From: JADZEM01 sp046328125
Lineage (GTDB): Bacteria > Chloroflexota > UBA6077 > JACCZL01
Assembly (NCBI GenBank): GCA_046328125.1
Contig: JAXLXF010000018.1
Span: 81,454-145,453 of the forward strand
DNA length: 64,000 bases
Reading direction: 5' to 3'
A program made the translations under genes and the position numbers. Of the stretch, positions 33,078-41,398 are shown one piece after another. The notes beneath the pieces were generated by a model that saw only the letters and a list, made by a program, of their open reading frames with translations, had not been told where the DNA came from and ran no database searches. Numbering within the stretch: position 1 is the first letter of the stretch; each line of letters opens with the position of its first letter.

Positions 33078-34319
33078 TCAGGACGGGATCAGGCCGGAGC
33101 GCTTGAGCCAGTCGGCCAGGGTGCGGGCGGCGAGGTCGTGGCCGGCGGCGGTCCAGTGCTGGTCGCGGGCGTAGTACAGCGCGGGGGCGCCCCGGGCACG
33201 GCCGGCGTCGCGGAACGGCTGGGTCAGGTCGAGGAGCGGCGCGGCGGTGCGCTGCGCGATGCCGGCCAGGCTCTTGTTCGGCTGGAGCGGGTCGAAGGCG
33301 CGGTCGCGGCCCTCGTTGGAGCCGGTCAGGGCGCGCCAGGCGTCCGGCATCACCTGGGCCTTGGTCGGGACCAGCATCAGTCCGAAGCGCGCGCCCTGCG
33401 TGCTCGCCTCCTGGCCGATCTGCCCGAGCAACGTGTCGGTGGTGGCCCAGGCATCTTTCCAGCGGTCGTCGGGCCGCGTCGAGTAGACCTCCGCCTCCCT
33501 GATTGTCAGCTCGACCTGGGCGTCGAGGTCGCGCCAGTTCGCCCAGAGGTCGTCCAATGAGAGCTTCTGGAGGACGCCGCTCTCGATCACGTTGTAGAGG
33601 GCCGAGCGTTCGCGGAGGAAGAATCCGACGCGCTCGCCGAGGGTGAGCGGCGGCGGGCTCGGCTCCAGCAGCGACAGCGTGCCGTCGTCCTGGCGCTCGA
33701 CGTACGGCTTGAGGGCGGCGTTGACGTTCCCTTCCAGCTCGAGCTCGTAGCTGTTGTTGTTGACGTCGTTGCCGACGAAGAAGGCGAGCAGCACGAGGTC
33801 GGGCTTGTAGCGCGGCCCCTCCTGCTGGAGATAGAGCAGCTCCTGCACCTGGCCCCAGCCGCCGCAGCCGCCGTCGATCAGCTCGTAGCGGGTCGGGCCG
33901 CCATTCGCGTTGAGGAGATCCTGGAGCTTCGCGAGGAATCGCTCCCGCTCGGCCACCTGAACCGCCTCGACGAACGAGTCGCCAAGCACCAGGATCCTGA
34001 ACGTGCCGGGCGGCTTCTCAAAGGGGATGGCCGGGCCGCGCTGGCGCTCCGGGTTGGTCTGAACCTGGACGACGTACTCGTCGCGCTTGATCCAGCCGCT
34101 ATAGCTGGCAGGGTGGTAGTGGCCGTAGCGTGGGTTGCGGGTCAGGTAGGAGCCGGTGTCGTAGTTGCCAGGGATGAACGGCCCGGCCAGCCTGAACCCG
34201 ACTTCGAGGGTGGCGAGCGGCAGGAGGATCGCGAGGAGCACCAGGAGCAGGCGGGCCAGGATCAGCTGCCGGCCGCCTCGACGGCGAGTCTGACGGGACG
34301 CTAACGTCGTGGCGCTCAC
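33078..34319 (-). CDS. Membrane-anchored SGNH/GDSL-family hydrolase
   Basis: A 413-residue protein with an N-terminal signal anchor (LILARLLLVLLAILLPLATLEVGF) and an outward SGNH-hydrolase domain: block I FRILVLGDSFVEAVQ with the nucleophilic Ser, the Gly region GGCGGWGQVQELLYL, block III FVGNDVNNNS, and block V YYARDQHWTAAGH with the Asp-x-x-His pair. Relatives act as O-acetyl or lipid esterases in polysaccharide modification; the substrate here is unknown. GTG start at 34319 with no strong ribosome site. Its 5' side faces a palindromic element shared with map. Confidence 0.8.
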   Translation of the reverse strand: MSATTLASRQTRRRGGRQLILARLLLVLLAILLPLATLEVGFRLAGPFIPGNYDTGSYLTRNPRYGHYHPASYSGWIKRDEYVVQVQTNPERQRGPAIPFEKPPGTFRILVLGDSFVEAVQVAERERFLAKLQDLLNANGGPTRYELIDGGCGGWGQVQELLYLQQEGPRYKPDLVLLAFFVGNDVNNNSYELELEGNVNAALKPYVERQDDGTLSLLEPSPPPLTLGERVGFFLRERSALYNVIESGVLQKLSLDDLWANWRDLDAQVELTIREAEVYSTRPDDRWKDAWATTDTLLGQIGQEASTQGARFGLMLVPTKAQVMPDAWRALTGSNEGRDRAFDPLQPNKSLAGIAQRTAAPLLDLTQPFRDAGRARGAPALYYARDQHWTAAGHDLAARTLADWLKRSGLIPS

Positions 34320-34404
34320 GCGAGGGAGACAGAAGCCGGCTTCATGGCCGGTAGGGATACAGGCGACGGCGCACCGGTGTCAATCGTGAGCCGCCAGCCA
34401 CGCC

Positions 34405-34511
34405 GTGGGTTGAAACCCACGTCTACAGTCTGTCGTCGCTCCGCGACGAATGTGCCGATCCCGGCGTGGCGTAGCCACGCACCAACGGTAGACGTGGACT
34501 TCAGTCCACGG
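34405..34511. repeat. MITE-like palindromic element (GTGGGTTGAAACCCAC family)
   Basis: The outer arms CGTGGGTTGAAACCCACG (34405-34422) and CGTGGACTTCAGTCCACG (34494-34511) are each hairpins. With the adjoining GTCTAC/GTAGAC they form a long inverted repeat, and a third hairpin, GCGTGGCGTAGCCACGC (34465-34481), lies between them. The element fills most of the 199-base gap between map and the SGNH gene. Single hairpins of the family occur at 44564-44582 and 62895-62912. Confidence 0.8.
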
Positions 34512-34518
34512 TCGGGCG

Positions 34519-35352
34519 CTAGATCTCGGCGGCGAGGCGCTGGATCAGCCGCTCTTCGTCCGTGACGATGCTCTCGTCGGGCTCGGTCAGGATCCAGGGT
34601 CCGTCTGGGGTGATCGCGACGGTGTGCTCGTAGTGGGCCGAGAGACTGCCGTCCACCGTGACGGCGGTCCAGCCGTCCGCGAGCATCTGGACCTTGCGGC
34701 TGCCCAGGTTCACCTGCGGCTCGATGGCGATCACCATCCCGGGCCGGAGCAACGGTCCCTTGCCGGGCTGGCCGTAATGCGACACTTGCGGCGGCTCGTG
34801 CATCGAGCGGCCAACGCCGTGCCCGACGAACTCCTGGACGACCTCCAGCCCCTTGCTCTCGACGAAGGTCTGGATGGCGTGGCCGATGTCCGAGAGGCGG
34901 TTGCCGACACGGGCCGCCTTGATACCAGCCATCAGGCCGCCGTACGCAATCGCCATGATGCGCTGTTGCTGTGGGCTCGGGTTGCCGCCGACGACCGCCG
35001 AGAGGGTGGTGTCGCCGACGTACCCTCGGTGCTCGGCCGCGACGTCGAACTTCACGAGGTCGCCGTGGTGGATCTTCAGACCGCCGGGGATGCCGTGAAC
35101 GATCTGGTTGTTGACCGAGACGCAGACCTGGCCGGGAAACCCGTGATACCCCTTGGCGGTGGATCTGGCGCCCTGCCGCTTGAAGCTGCGCAACGCGACG
35201 TTGTCCAGATCTCTGGTCGTCATGCCCGGCTTCATCGCAGCGACGAGCTCGCGGACTGTCCTGGCGACGACTAATCCGGACTCGCGCATCTGGCGGAGCT
35301 CGGAGGCGGACTTGAGAATGATGGCTTTGTCGGCGATCGGCTGCAGTTTCAT
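34519..35352 (-). CDS. map: Methionine aminopeptidase, type I
   Basis: Removes the initiator Met from nascent proteins. The 277-residue protein has all five metal ligands in context: GDLVKFDVAAEHRGYVGDTT (two Asp), HGVGRSMHEPPQVSHYG (His), IAIEPQVNLGS (Glu) and YEHTVAI (Glu). SVNNQIVHGIPG is the family signature. ATG 35352 has no Shine-Dalgarno sequence. A -10-like TATCAT sits only about ten bases upstream, so the mRNA may be almost leaderless. It is divergent from coaE. Confidence 0.95.
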   Translation of the reverse strand: MKLQPIADKAIILKSASELRQMRESGLVVARTVRELVAAMKPGMTTRDLDNVALRSFKRQGARSTAKGYHGFPGQVCVSVNNQIVHGIPGGLKIHHGDLVKFDVAAEHRGYVGDTTLSAVVGGNPSPQQQRIMAIAYGGLMAGIKAARVGNRLSDIGHAIQTFVESKGLEVVQEFVGHGVGRSMHEPPQVSHYGQPGKGPLLRPGMVIAIEPQVNLGSRKVQMLADGWTAVTVDGSLSAHYEHTVAITPDGPWILTEPDESIVTDEERLIQRLAAEI

Positions 35353-35362
35353 GGCCGTGGCG

Positions 35363-35385
35363 ATGATACCATGTCGCGTGACATG
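35363..35385 (-). promoter_or_regulatory. Putative map promoter -10 and dyad
   Basis: On the minus strand, TATCAT (35368-35363) is a plausible -10. Directly upstream lies the inverted repeat CATGTC-GCGT-GACATG (35370-35385), placed in the promoter spacer between the divergent map and coaE genes. A clear -35 is not visible. The binding protein is unknown. Confidence 0.35.
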
Positions 35386-35428
35386 TCCTTCCGAAGTCTC
35401 CTGAGAAGCCGCCCCGAGGGCCGCTGAG

Positions 35429-36022
35429 ATGCCGTTCCGAATCGGCCTGACCGGCAACATCGCCTGCGGCAAGAGCACCGTTGGCCGGCTGCTGGTGGCG
35501 CGCGGCGCCGAGTACGTGGACGCGGACCGGCTGGTGCACGCGCTGATGGAGCCGGGCACGCCCGAGAACGACCGGATCGTGGAGCGGTTCGGGCCGGAGG
35601 TGCGGGCGGCGGACGGGCGGATCGACCGGGCGCGGCTGGGCGGGATCGTGTTCGCGGACCCGGCTGCGCTGAAAGAGCTGGAGGCGATCCTCCACCCGGG
35701 CGTTCGGGCCGAGATCCGGCGGCGGATGGCGGCCTCGACGGCGCCGATCCTGGTCGTGGACGCGATCAAGCTGCTGGAGTCGGGGCTGGCCCGCGAGATG
35801 GACGCCGTCTGGGTGGTCACCTGTCCGCGCGCGGAGCAGGTCCGCCGCCTGATGACGGAGCGCGGCCTGACCGCCGAGCAGGCCGAGGTCCGGATCTCGG
35901 CGCAAGGCTCGCAAGAAGAGAAGGCGCGTCAGGCGACAGTGGTGATCTCGAACGGCGGCACGCTGGAGGAGACCGAGCGCCAGGTGGACGCGGGTCTGGC
36001 CCGTCTCGACCGCCAGGTGTGA
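35429..36022 (+). CDS. coaE: Dephospho-CoA kinase
   Basis: Final step of coenzyme A synthesis: ATP-dependent 3'-phosphorylation of dephospho-CoA. The 197-residue protein has P-loop GLTGNIACGKST, the Asp-containing EYVDADRLVHALMEPG, the ILHPGVRAEI lid region and VVDAIKLLESGL. The usual PLL-FE is altered to IKLLES. The C-terminal region is GLTAEQAEVRISAQGSQEEKARQATVVISNGG. Single gene, divergent from map. Confidence 0.94.
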   Translation: MPFRIGLTGNIACGKSTVGRLLVARGAEYVDADRLVHALMEPGTPENDRIVERFGPEVRAADGRIDRARLGGIVFADPAALKELEAILHPGVRAEIRRRMAASTAPILVVDAIKLLESGLAREMDAVWVVTCPRAEQVRRLMTERGLTAEQAEVRISAQGSQEEKARQATVVISNGGTLEETERQVDAGLARLDRQV

Positions 36023-36136
36023 AGAGCGCACCGAATCTCTTTCCTTTTTCTTCACACTGGCTTAAACTTCTCTCGTTACGATGCGTGTGTCTCAGCAATC
36101 GTGCGTCCGTCACCGTGTCGAGGGAGAGGTCAAGTC

Positions 36137-36835
36137 GTGCCGAGGCGGCGTGTACTGGTCGTGGACGACGACGAGAACATCGTCCAGCTCGTTCGGATGT
36201 ATCTCGAACGGGACGGGTATCAGGTCTGGTGCGCCTACGATGGCAGCTCCGGGCTGGCGGAGTTCGACCGCAGCCGCCCAGACGTGGTGGTGCTCGACCT
36301 GATGCTGCCGGGCATGAGCGGCCTGGACGTCTGCCGCGAGATCCGCCGCGAGTCCTCCACGCCGATCATCATGCTGACGGCGAAGACCACCGAGGCCGAC
36401 AAGCTGACCGGCCTCGACCTGGGCGCCGACGACTACGTGACCAAGCCGTTCAGCCCGCGCGAGCTGCTGGCCCGGATCAGGGCCGTGCTGCGGCGCGTGC
36501 CCGGCTCCAACGACCTCGGGCCAGAGGAGATGCGGGTCGGCTCGCTGACGCTCTACCCGCGCCGCTTCCAGGCCGAGATCGACGGCAAGCCGATCCGCCT
36601 CACCCCCACCGAGTTCAACCTGATTCGGACGCTCGCCGAGGCGCCGGGGCAGGTCTTCTCACGCCCGCAGTTGATCGAGCGGGCGTTCGGGTACGACTTC
36701 GAGGGGTTCGAGCGCAACGTAGACGTTCACGTCACGTCGCTTCGGCGTAAACTTGAATCGGGCGGCCAGCGGTTCATCAAGACCGTGTACGGCATGGGGT
36801 ACAAGCTCGACGTGCCGGCCGCCACCCGCGCGTGA
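36137..36835 (+). CDS. OmpR/PhoB-family response regulator
   Basis: A 232-residue regulator: receiver domain with acidic pocket DDD (10-12), phospho-acceptor Asp54 in VVVLDLMLPG, Thr in MLTAKTTEADK and Lys in VTKPFSPREL, then an OmpR-type winged helix (RFQAEIDGKPIRLTPTEFNLIRTLAEAPGQVFSR and NVDVHVTSLRRKLE, YGMGYKL). GTG 36137 has GAGAGG seven bases upstream. It is followed at once by the histidine kinase-sulfatase fusion, its probable partner. A PstS-like gene downstream hints at a phosphate- or anion-related signal, but this is inference. Confidence 0.94.
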   Translation: MPRRRVLVVDDDENIVQLVRMYLERDGYQVWCAYDGSSGLAEFDRSRPDVVVLDLMLPGMSGLDVCREIRRESSTPIIMLTAKTTEADKLTGLDLGADDYVTKPFSPRELLARIRAVLRRVPGSNDLGPEEMRVGSLTLYPRRFQAEIDGKPIRLTPTEFNLIRTLAEAPGQVFSRPQLIERAFGYDFEGFERNVDVHVTSLRRKLESGGQRFIKTVYGMGYKLDVPAATRA

Positions 36836-36845
36836 CCTTGAGATA

Positions 36846-36884
36846 GCCCCCTCCCCAGCCCCTCCCCCTCGCGAGGGAGAGGGG
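36846..36884 (+). repeat. CCCCTCTCCC-family hairpin between regulator and kinase
   Basis: CCCCTC and GAGGGG (one internal C/A mismatch) flank the perfect 12-base palindrome CCCTCGCGAGGG (36859-36884 overall). It carries the family's CCCCCTCCCCAGCCCCTCC lead. There is no T-run, so it is more likely an attenuating or mRNA-stabilising hairpin than a strong terminator. GGAGG follows at the hairpin edge, about 20 bases before the kinase ATG. Confidence 0.75.
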
Positions 36885-36905
36885 AGGAAGCAGCGAAAAG
36901 CGCCC

Positions 36906-39900
36906 ATGCCCGGTCGGCTCTGGTTCCGCCTTCTGATCGGCACCTGTCTGGTGCTGGCAGTCACGCTGGGCGCCGTCATCCTCCTCGTCAGCCGGGCGCT
37001 CACCGGCAGCTTCCAGGATTACGTCGAGGACCAGCAGTCCGCCAGAGTCCAGCGGGCCGAGAGCATCCTCAGCCGCTACTACGACCGCCAGCGCGAGTGG
37101 ACCGGCGTCAGCTCGCTGGTGCAGTCCGTGGCCGACCTGATGGGCGAGCGGCTGGTGCTGGCCGACGCCCAGGGCAAGATCGTCGCCGACTCGGCGGGCC
37201 AGCTGGTCGGGATGACGGCCCGCGACGACTGGCGCGGACGGCGGGTCTCGTTGAGATCCCAGGAGTTCGCCGTCGGCACGCTCTACATCTCGCCGGCCCG
37301 CGTCGATCAGCCGATCCTCGACCCGCGCGCGTCGCTGTTCCTCAACACGTTCGCCGGCTACCTCGTCTGGGCGCTGCTGGTGGGACTGCTCGCCGCCATC
37401 GTCCTGAGCGTCGGGATGGCGCGGCTACTGGCGGCGCCGATGGAGGCGCTGACGCGCGCCGTCCGCCGCCTGGAGCGCGGCTACGAAGTCCAGAAGATCG
37501 ACACCTCGGTGGGCGGCGAGGTCGGAGCGCTGGCGGACGCGTTCAACTCGCTGGCCTCCTCGCTCCAGCGGGTCGAGCTGCTGCGCCAGAACATGGTCTC
37601 GGACATCGCCCACGAGCTCCGGACGCCGCTCACCAGCATCCGAGGGTACCTGGAGGCGATCCAGGACGGCATCGTGGAGCCGAACGACGAGACGCTGACG
37701 ACGATCCACCAGGAGCTGCTCCAGCTCACGCGACTGGTGGACGACCTCCAGGAGCTCTCGCTCGCGGAGGCGCACCAGCTGCAATTGGACCGCGACGAAG
37801 TCGATCTGATCGAGCTGGTGGCCTGGGAGGTTCGGGCGTTCCTGCCGCAGGGGGTGACTCGCCAGGTCGAGCTGAAGCTGGACGCGCCGACGCCGGTCCC
37901 ACACGTGCACGTGGACGCCGGGCGCATTCGGCAGGTGCTGGCGAACCTGATCCGCAACGCCCTGGCCCACACCCCGAGCGGCGGCGAGGTGATCGTCGGG
38001 GTCCACGAGGGCGTAGAGGCGGCCGTCATCACGGTACGGGACAGCGGCAAGGGGATCGCGCCAGCGGACCTGGAGCACATCTTCGAGCGCTTCTACCGGG
38101 TGGACAAGTCGCGCTCGCGGCAGAGCGGCGGGCGCGGCGGGACCGGCCTGGGCCTGACCATCGCCCGCGAGCTGGTGAAGGCGCACGGCGGGACGCTTTC
38201 GGCTCAGAGCGAGCTCGGCAAGGGCACGACGTTCTCGATCGAGATCCCGTTCGAGAGCGAGCCAGCACCGGCCCCGGAGCCGGTCGAGGTGGCGGCGCCG
38301 GCCGGGGCGACCGCCTGGCGGCGGGCGCGCCTCTGGCCGGTCCTCTCACGGGGTGTGCTGGTCGCGGCGCTGGTGGGCGCAACGGCCGGCGTCGTCGAGG
38401 CGCTGATCTCGTCGGCGGCGCTGCGCAAGGCCCAGAGCTTCATGGACCTGTTCGGCTACGCCGTGCTGATCGACGCGCTGGCGTTCGCGGTGCTGGGCGG
38501 ACTGGTGACGCTGGCGGCCTCGGCGGCGATGCGTGTGTGGCACCGCGAGATGCGTCCGATCCACGCAACGCTCGGCGTGAGCACGGCCGGCCTGATGCTG
38601 GTGGGCCTGCTGCTCGGGTTCCGTTGGAATCAGCTGTTCAACAAGGACACGCCGTTCGACGCGCCGGAGTCGTTGTACCCGGTGGCGGTCGTCGTGCTCA
38701 GCTGCGCGGTGCTGGCGCTGGCGGTGGCGTTCTCGCTGGTCTGGGTGCGGCAGCGCTGGCCGCGTGGGAACCACGTCTTGCGGACGGCGCCCTCGTTGAC
38801 GCTGGTGATGATCCTGACGGCGGCGACGGTGCTGGTGGGCCGGGATCAAGTCGCCCACCGGCTGGCCGAGGCGCCGACCTCGCTCTCGGCGCGGCGGGTG
38901 GTGACGCCACGCTCGCCGGAAGCCCGGCCGCCGGCGCCCGACCCGACCGCCGCGACCGTCGCCGCCTCGGCCACCGAGCCGCCCGCCGCCCTACCCTCGG
39001 CGCAGCGACCGCCGAACGTCCTGCTTATCACCGTCAGCAGCTTGCGGGCCGACCATCTGGGCGCCTACGGCTACGAGAAGGCGCGGACGCCGGCGATGGA
39101 CACCCTCGCGCGGCGCGGCATCCGCTTCGACAACGCCCTCAGCCAGCAGCCGGACCGCAACGCGGCCCACGCGGCGATCCTGAGCGGGACGTTCCCGGCC
39201 ACGAACGGCGTGCGCCAGGATCTCGTGGATCAGCTCGACCCGCAGGCGCCGACCCTGGCCCAGACGCTGGCGCAGAACGGCTACCGGACCGGGGCGATCT
39301 ACAGCTGGGTCAGCTTCGAGCCGGGCTACTCGGGGCTGGATCGCGGCTTCCACGACTACCTGGATCTGACGATCAACCGGCCCGAGTACCTGGCCGACAA
39401 CCGCGCCCAGGTGCTCTCCGCGACCTACGAGCGCCTCAAGGCGTTCCTGACGCTGCCCGGCGCGATGGGCGACGCCTTCTCGCTGCGGGGCGGTGTGAAC
39501 GAGGCGATCGACGGGCGGGCGGACGTGACGACGGAAGCCGCCATCGCCTGGCTCGACCAGTACCAGTCGTCGCCCTTCTTCCTCTGGGTCCATTACGTCG
39601 ATCCGAGCCCGCCGTTCACGCCGCCGCCGCCGTTCGAGGAGATCGAGGACGCCGGCTGCGGCGACAGCTGCCCGGACGGCAGCGCGAAGACGGTCAAGGA
39701 GATCGAGGACGGCGCCCAGCTCTCGGCGGCCCAGATCAACCATCTGGTGGCGCTCTACGACGGCGAGATCGCGTTCACGGATCAGCAGATCGGGCGGCTG
39801 ATGGACCGGCTGGCCCAGCTGGGCCTGGACGACAACACGCTGATCGTGCTGACCGGCGACCACGGCGAGAGCTTCGCGGAGCACGACACGTGGTTCAGCG

Positions 39901-40319
39901 GCAGCACCCTGTACAACGCCACCACGCGGGTGCCGATGATCGTGACGTTCCCGAGCAAGCTGCCGCGCCAGAAGGCGATCGCGGCGCCGGCGATGAGCGT
40001 GGACCTGGCGCCGACGATTCTGGACGCCATTGGGGCGCCGATCCCGGACGTGTTCGAGGGGCAGAGCCTGCTGCCGCTGATCCTGGGGCACAGCTCGGGC
40101 GAAGACCGGCTGGCCTTTACGGAGCTGGGCGACCGCACCGAGGTGGCCGTCGCGGACCGGTACTGGAAACTGATCTGGTCGAGCCGCGAGCAGACGGCCA
40201 AGCTGTACTACCTGGGCGACGACCCGAACGAGCTGCACGACCGCTCGGAGTCCGAGCCCGACACGACGAACCGGCTGGTCGAGGAGCTACGGGAGTGGCT
40301 CTGGCTGCGCCCCGGCTGA
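36906..40319 (+). CDS. Histidine kinase fused to membrane-tethered sulfatase-fold domain
   Basis: 1137 residues, one uninterrupted frame. Order: membrane helix (7-29); outer sensor of about 115 residues; helix (145-172); HAMP; HisKA with His236 in SDIAHELRTPLTS; HATPase (NLIRNALAHTPSGG, DSGKGIAP, GGTGLGLTIARELVKAHGG) to about 450; about five membrane helices (476-645); Pro/Ala-rich linker; and an alkaline-phosphatase/sulfatase-superfamily domain (about 700-1137). Five helices place that last domain outside the cell. Its signature regions are clear: NVLLITVSSLRADHLGAYGY, GYRTGAIYSWVSFEPGYSGLDRGF, VLTGDHGES, VDLAPTILDAIG. The catalytic site looks broken: the expected metal Asp is Ser711 and the nucleophile position is Arg751 (PDRNAAHA), while Asp985-His986 remain. 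It is probably a sensory pseudoenzyme, and this fusion is not one I recognise. Confidence 0.9.
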   Translation: MPGRLWFRLLIGTCLVLAVTLGAVILLVSRALTGSFQDYVEDQQSARVQRAESILSRYYDRQREWTGVSSLVQSVADLMGERLVLADAQGKIVADSAGQLVGMTARDDWRGRRVSLRSQEFAVGTLYISPARVDQPILDPRASLFLNTFAGYLVWALLVGLLAAIVLSVGMARLLAAPMEALTRAVRRLERGYEVQKIDTSVGGEVGALADAFNSLASSLQRVELLRQNMVSDIAHELRTPLTSIRGYLEAIQDGIVEPNDETLTTIHQELLQLTRLVDDLQELSLAEAHQLQLDRDEVDLIELVAWEVRAFLPQGVTRQVELKLDAPTPVPHVHVDAGRIRQVLANLIRNALAHTPSGGEVIVGVHEGVEAAVITVRDSGKGIAPADLEHIFERFYRVDKSRSRQSGGRGGTGLGLTIARELVKAHGGTLSAQSELGKGTTFSIEIPFESEPAPAPEPVEVAAPAGATAWRRARLWPVLSRGVLVAALVGATAGVVEALISSAALRKAQSFMDLFGYAVLIDALAFAVLGGLVTLAASAAMRVWHREMRPIHATLGVSTAGLMLVGLLLGFRWNQLFNKDTPFDAPESLYPVAVVVLSCAVLALAVAFSLVWVRQRWPRGNHVLRTAPSLTLVMILTAATVLVGRDQVAHRLAEAPTSLSARRVVTPRSPEARPPAPDPTAATVAASATEPPAALPSAQRPPNVLLITVSSLRADHLGAYGYEKARTPAMDTLARRGIRFDNALSQQPDRNAAHAAILSGTFPATNGVRQDLVDQLDPQAPTLAQTLAQNGYRTGAIYSWVSFEPGYSGLDRGFHDYLDLTINRPEYLADNRAQVLSATYERLKAFLTLPGAMGDAFSLRGGVNEAIDGRADVTTEAAIAWLDQYQSSPFFLWVHYVDPSPPFTPPPPFEEIEDAGCGDSCPDGSAKTVKEIEDGAQLSAAQINHLVALYDGEIAFTDQQIGRLMDRLAQLGLDDNTLIVLTGDHGESFAEHDTWFSGSTLYNATTRVPMIVTFPSKLPRQKAIAAPAMSVDLAPTILDAIGAPIPDVFEGQSLLPLILGHSSGEDRLAFTELGDRTEVAVADRYWKLIWSSREQTAKLYYLGDDPNELHDRSESEPDTTNRLVEELREWLWLRPG

Positions 40320-40558
40320 CGTGTCGAGCCGCCGCCAGTCTCGGAATCTCACGCAGATCTAACGCCGTCAGGCATCCAGGTCGCCCGTCCGGACGTGCTG
40401 TCAGCGTTGTATTTCACAAGCACGCAGCGCATCTGTCCGCAATCCCCCCACTGCCTCGAAGGTCCGCGTCGCGCCCCCGCGAGCTAACTGATATGCGCGC
40501 TGCTTCTTCCAGTGCACGCGCGGCCCGACAATGACTACCCCACAATCGAGACAGCATC
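40320..40558. other. Intergenic region without recognised feature
   Basis: The 239 bases between the kinase-sulfatase gene and the PstS-like gene show no open frame with protein character, no strong hairpin and no convincing promoter. It could contain the promoter for the PstS-like/EAL pair. Confidence 0.4.
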
Positions 40559-41398
40559 ATGCTGACACGACGAGCGTTCATTGCCACGGTCTCTGCCGCC
40601 GCTCTGCTTGCCGCCTGCAGCCCACAGGTTGCCGACCATCGCGCCGAGTCGTCGTCGCGCGCCGCGCCGATCCGCGTGTCCGGCTCGGGCGCCGTCTTGC
40701 CTGCCGTGCAGAAGCTCGGCGAGGCGTACAGTGTGAAGGCGCCAGGCGCGTCGCTCCAGTATCCCGCTGGGACGAACTCCGGTGGCGCGATTCGCGGCGT
40801 CGTCGAAGGCACGCTCGACGTCGCCGCCGTCAACCGGCCGCTCTCCGATGCCGAAGCACGTGAGGCCATCGTCTACGTGCCGTTCGTCCGGGACGCCGCC
40901 GCCTTCGCCGTCCACCGCTCAGTGTCGATGAAGGGGCTGCGGACCGCGCAGATCCGCGACATCTACAGTGGCAAGACGACCAACTGGCGCGAGGTCGGCG
41001 GTCCGGACGCGCCGGTCATCGTGCTGGACCGGGACGAAGACGACTCGCTGCGCAAGCTGGCGATGCTGCCGCTGATGGCCGGCGCGCCAATCGTCCCCAG
41101 CGCCACGGTCCTGACCTCCGCATCGGACATGCTCGCGGCCATCGACAGCACACCAGGGGCGATCGGCTACTCGTCGCTCGGGCTGCTGCGCCTTCGTGCT
41201 CCGAAGCAGGCGGAGGTGCTCGCGCTGGATGAGGTGCTGCCGAGCGGGCAGGGCGTCGCGTCAGGCACGTATGCGTGGGCGCTGACGTTCGCCCTGGTGC
41301 TTCGCTCGGATGCTCCACCGACAACGCGGGCGTTCGTGGAGCAGGCCGTGGCGTCTGCCCGCGGCGTGCTCGGCCCGTTCGACTATGCACCAGTCTAG
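40559..41398 (+). CDS. PstS-like phosphate-type substrate-binding lipoprotein
   Basis: A 279-residue solute-binding protein. The signal MLTRRAFIATVSAAALLAAC has a lipobox Cys and a Tat-like TRRAF. The mature part follows the PstS-like pattern: IRVSGSGAVLPAVQKLGEAY, the anion-binding GTNSGGAIRGVVEGTLDVAAVNRPL, VPFVRDAAAFAVH, LRTAQIRDIYSGKTTNWREVGG, and TPGAIGYSSLG. No permease or ATPase genes are adjacent, so it may act as a sensor input rather than a transporter. Its end overlaps the next start by 14 bases. Confidence 0.85.
   Translation: MLTRRAFIATVSAAALLAACSPQVADHRAESSSRAAPIRVSGSGAVLPAVQKLGEAYSVKAPGASLQYPAGTNSGGAIRGVVEGTLDVAAVNRPLSDAEAREAIVYVPFVRDAAAFAVHRSVSMKGLRTAQIRDIYSGKTTNWREVGGPDAPVIVLDRDEDDSLRKLAMLPLMAGAPIVPSATVLTSASDMLAAIDSTPGAIGYSSLGLLRLRAPKQAEVLALDEVLPSGQGVASGTYAWALTFALVLRSDAPPTTRAFVEQAVASARGVLGPFDYAPV

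Noticed and set aside
36137..40319. Idea that the kinase-sulfatase is two genes read through a sequencing error
   Set aside because: The frame is continuous, helix topology is consistent, and the linker has ordinary codon use, so I keep it as one gene while asking for read support.
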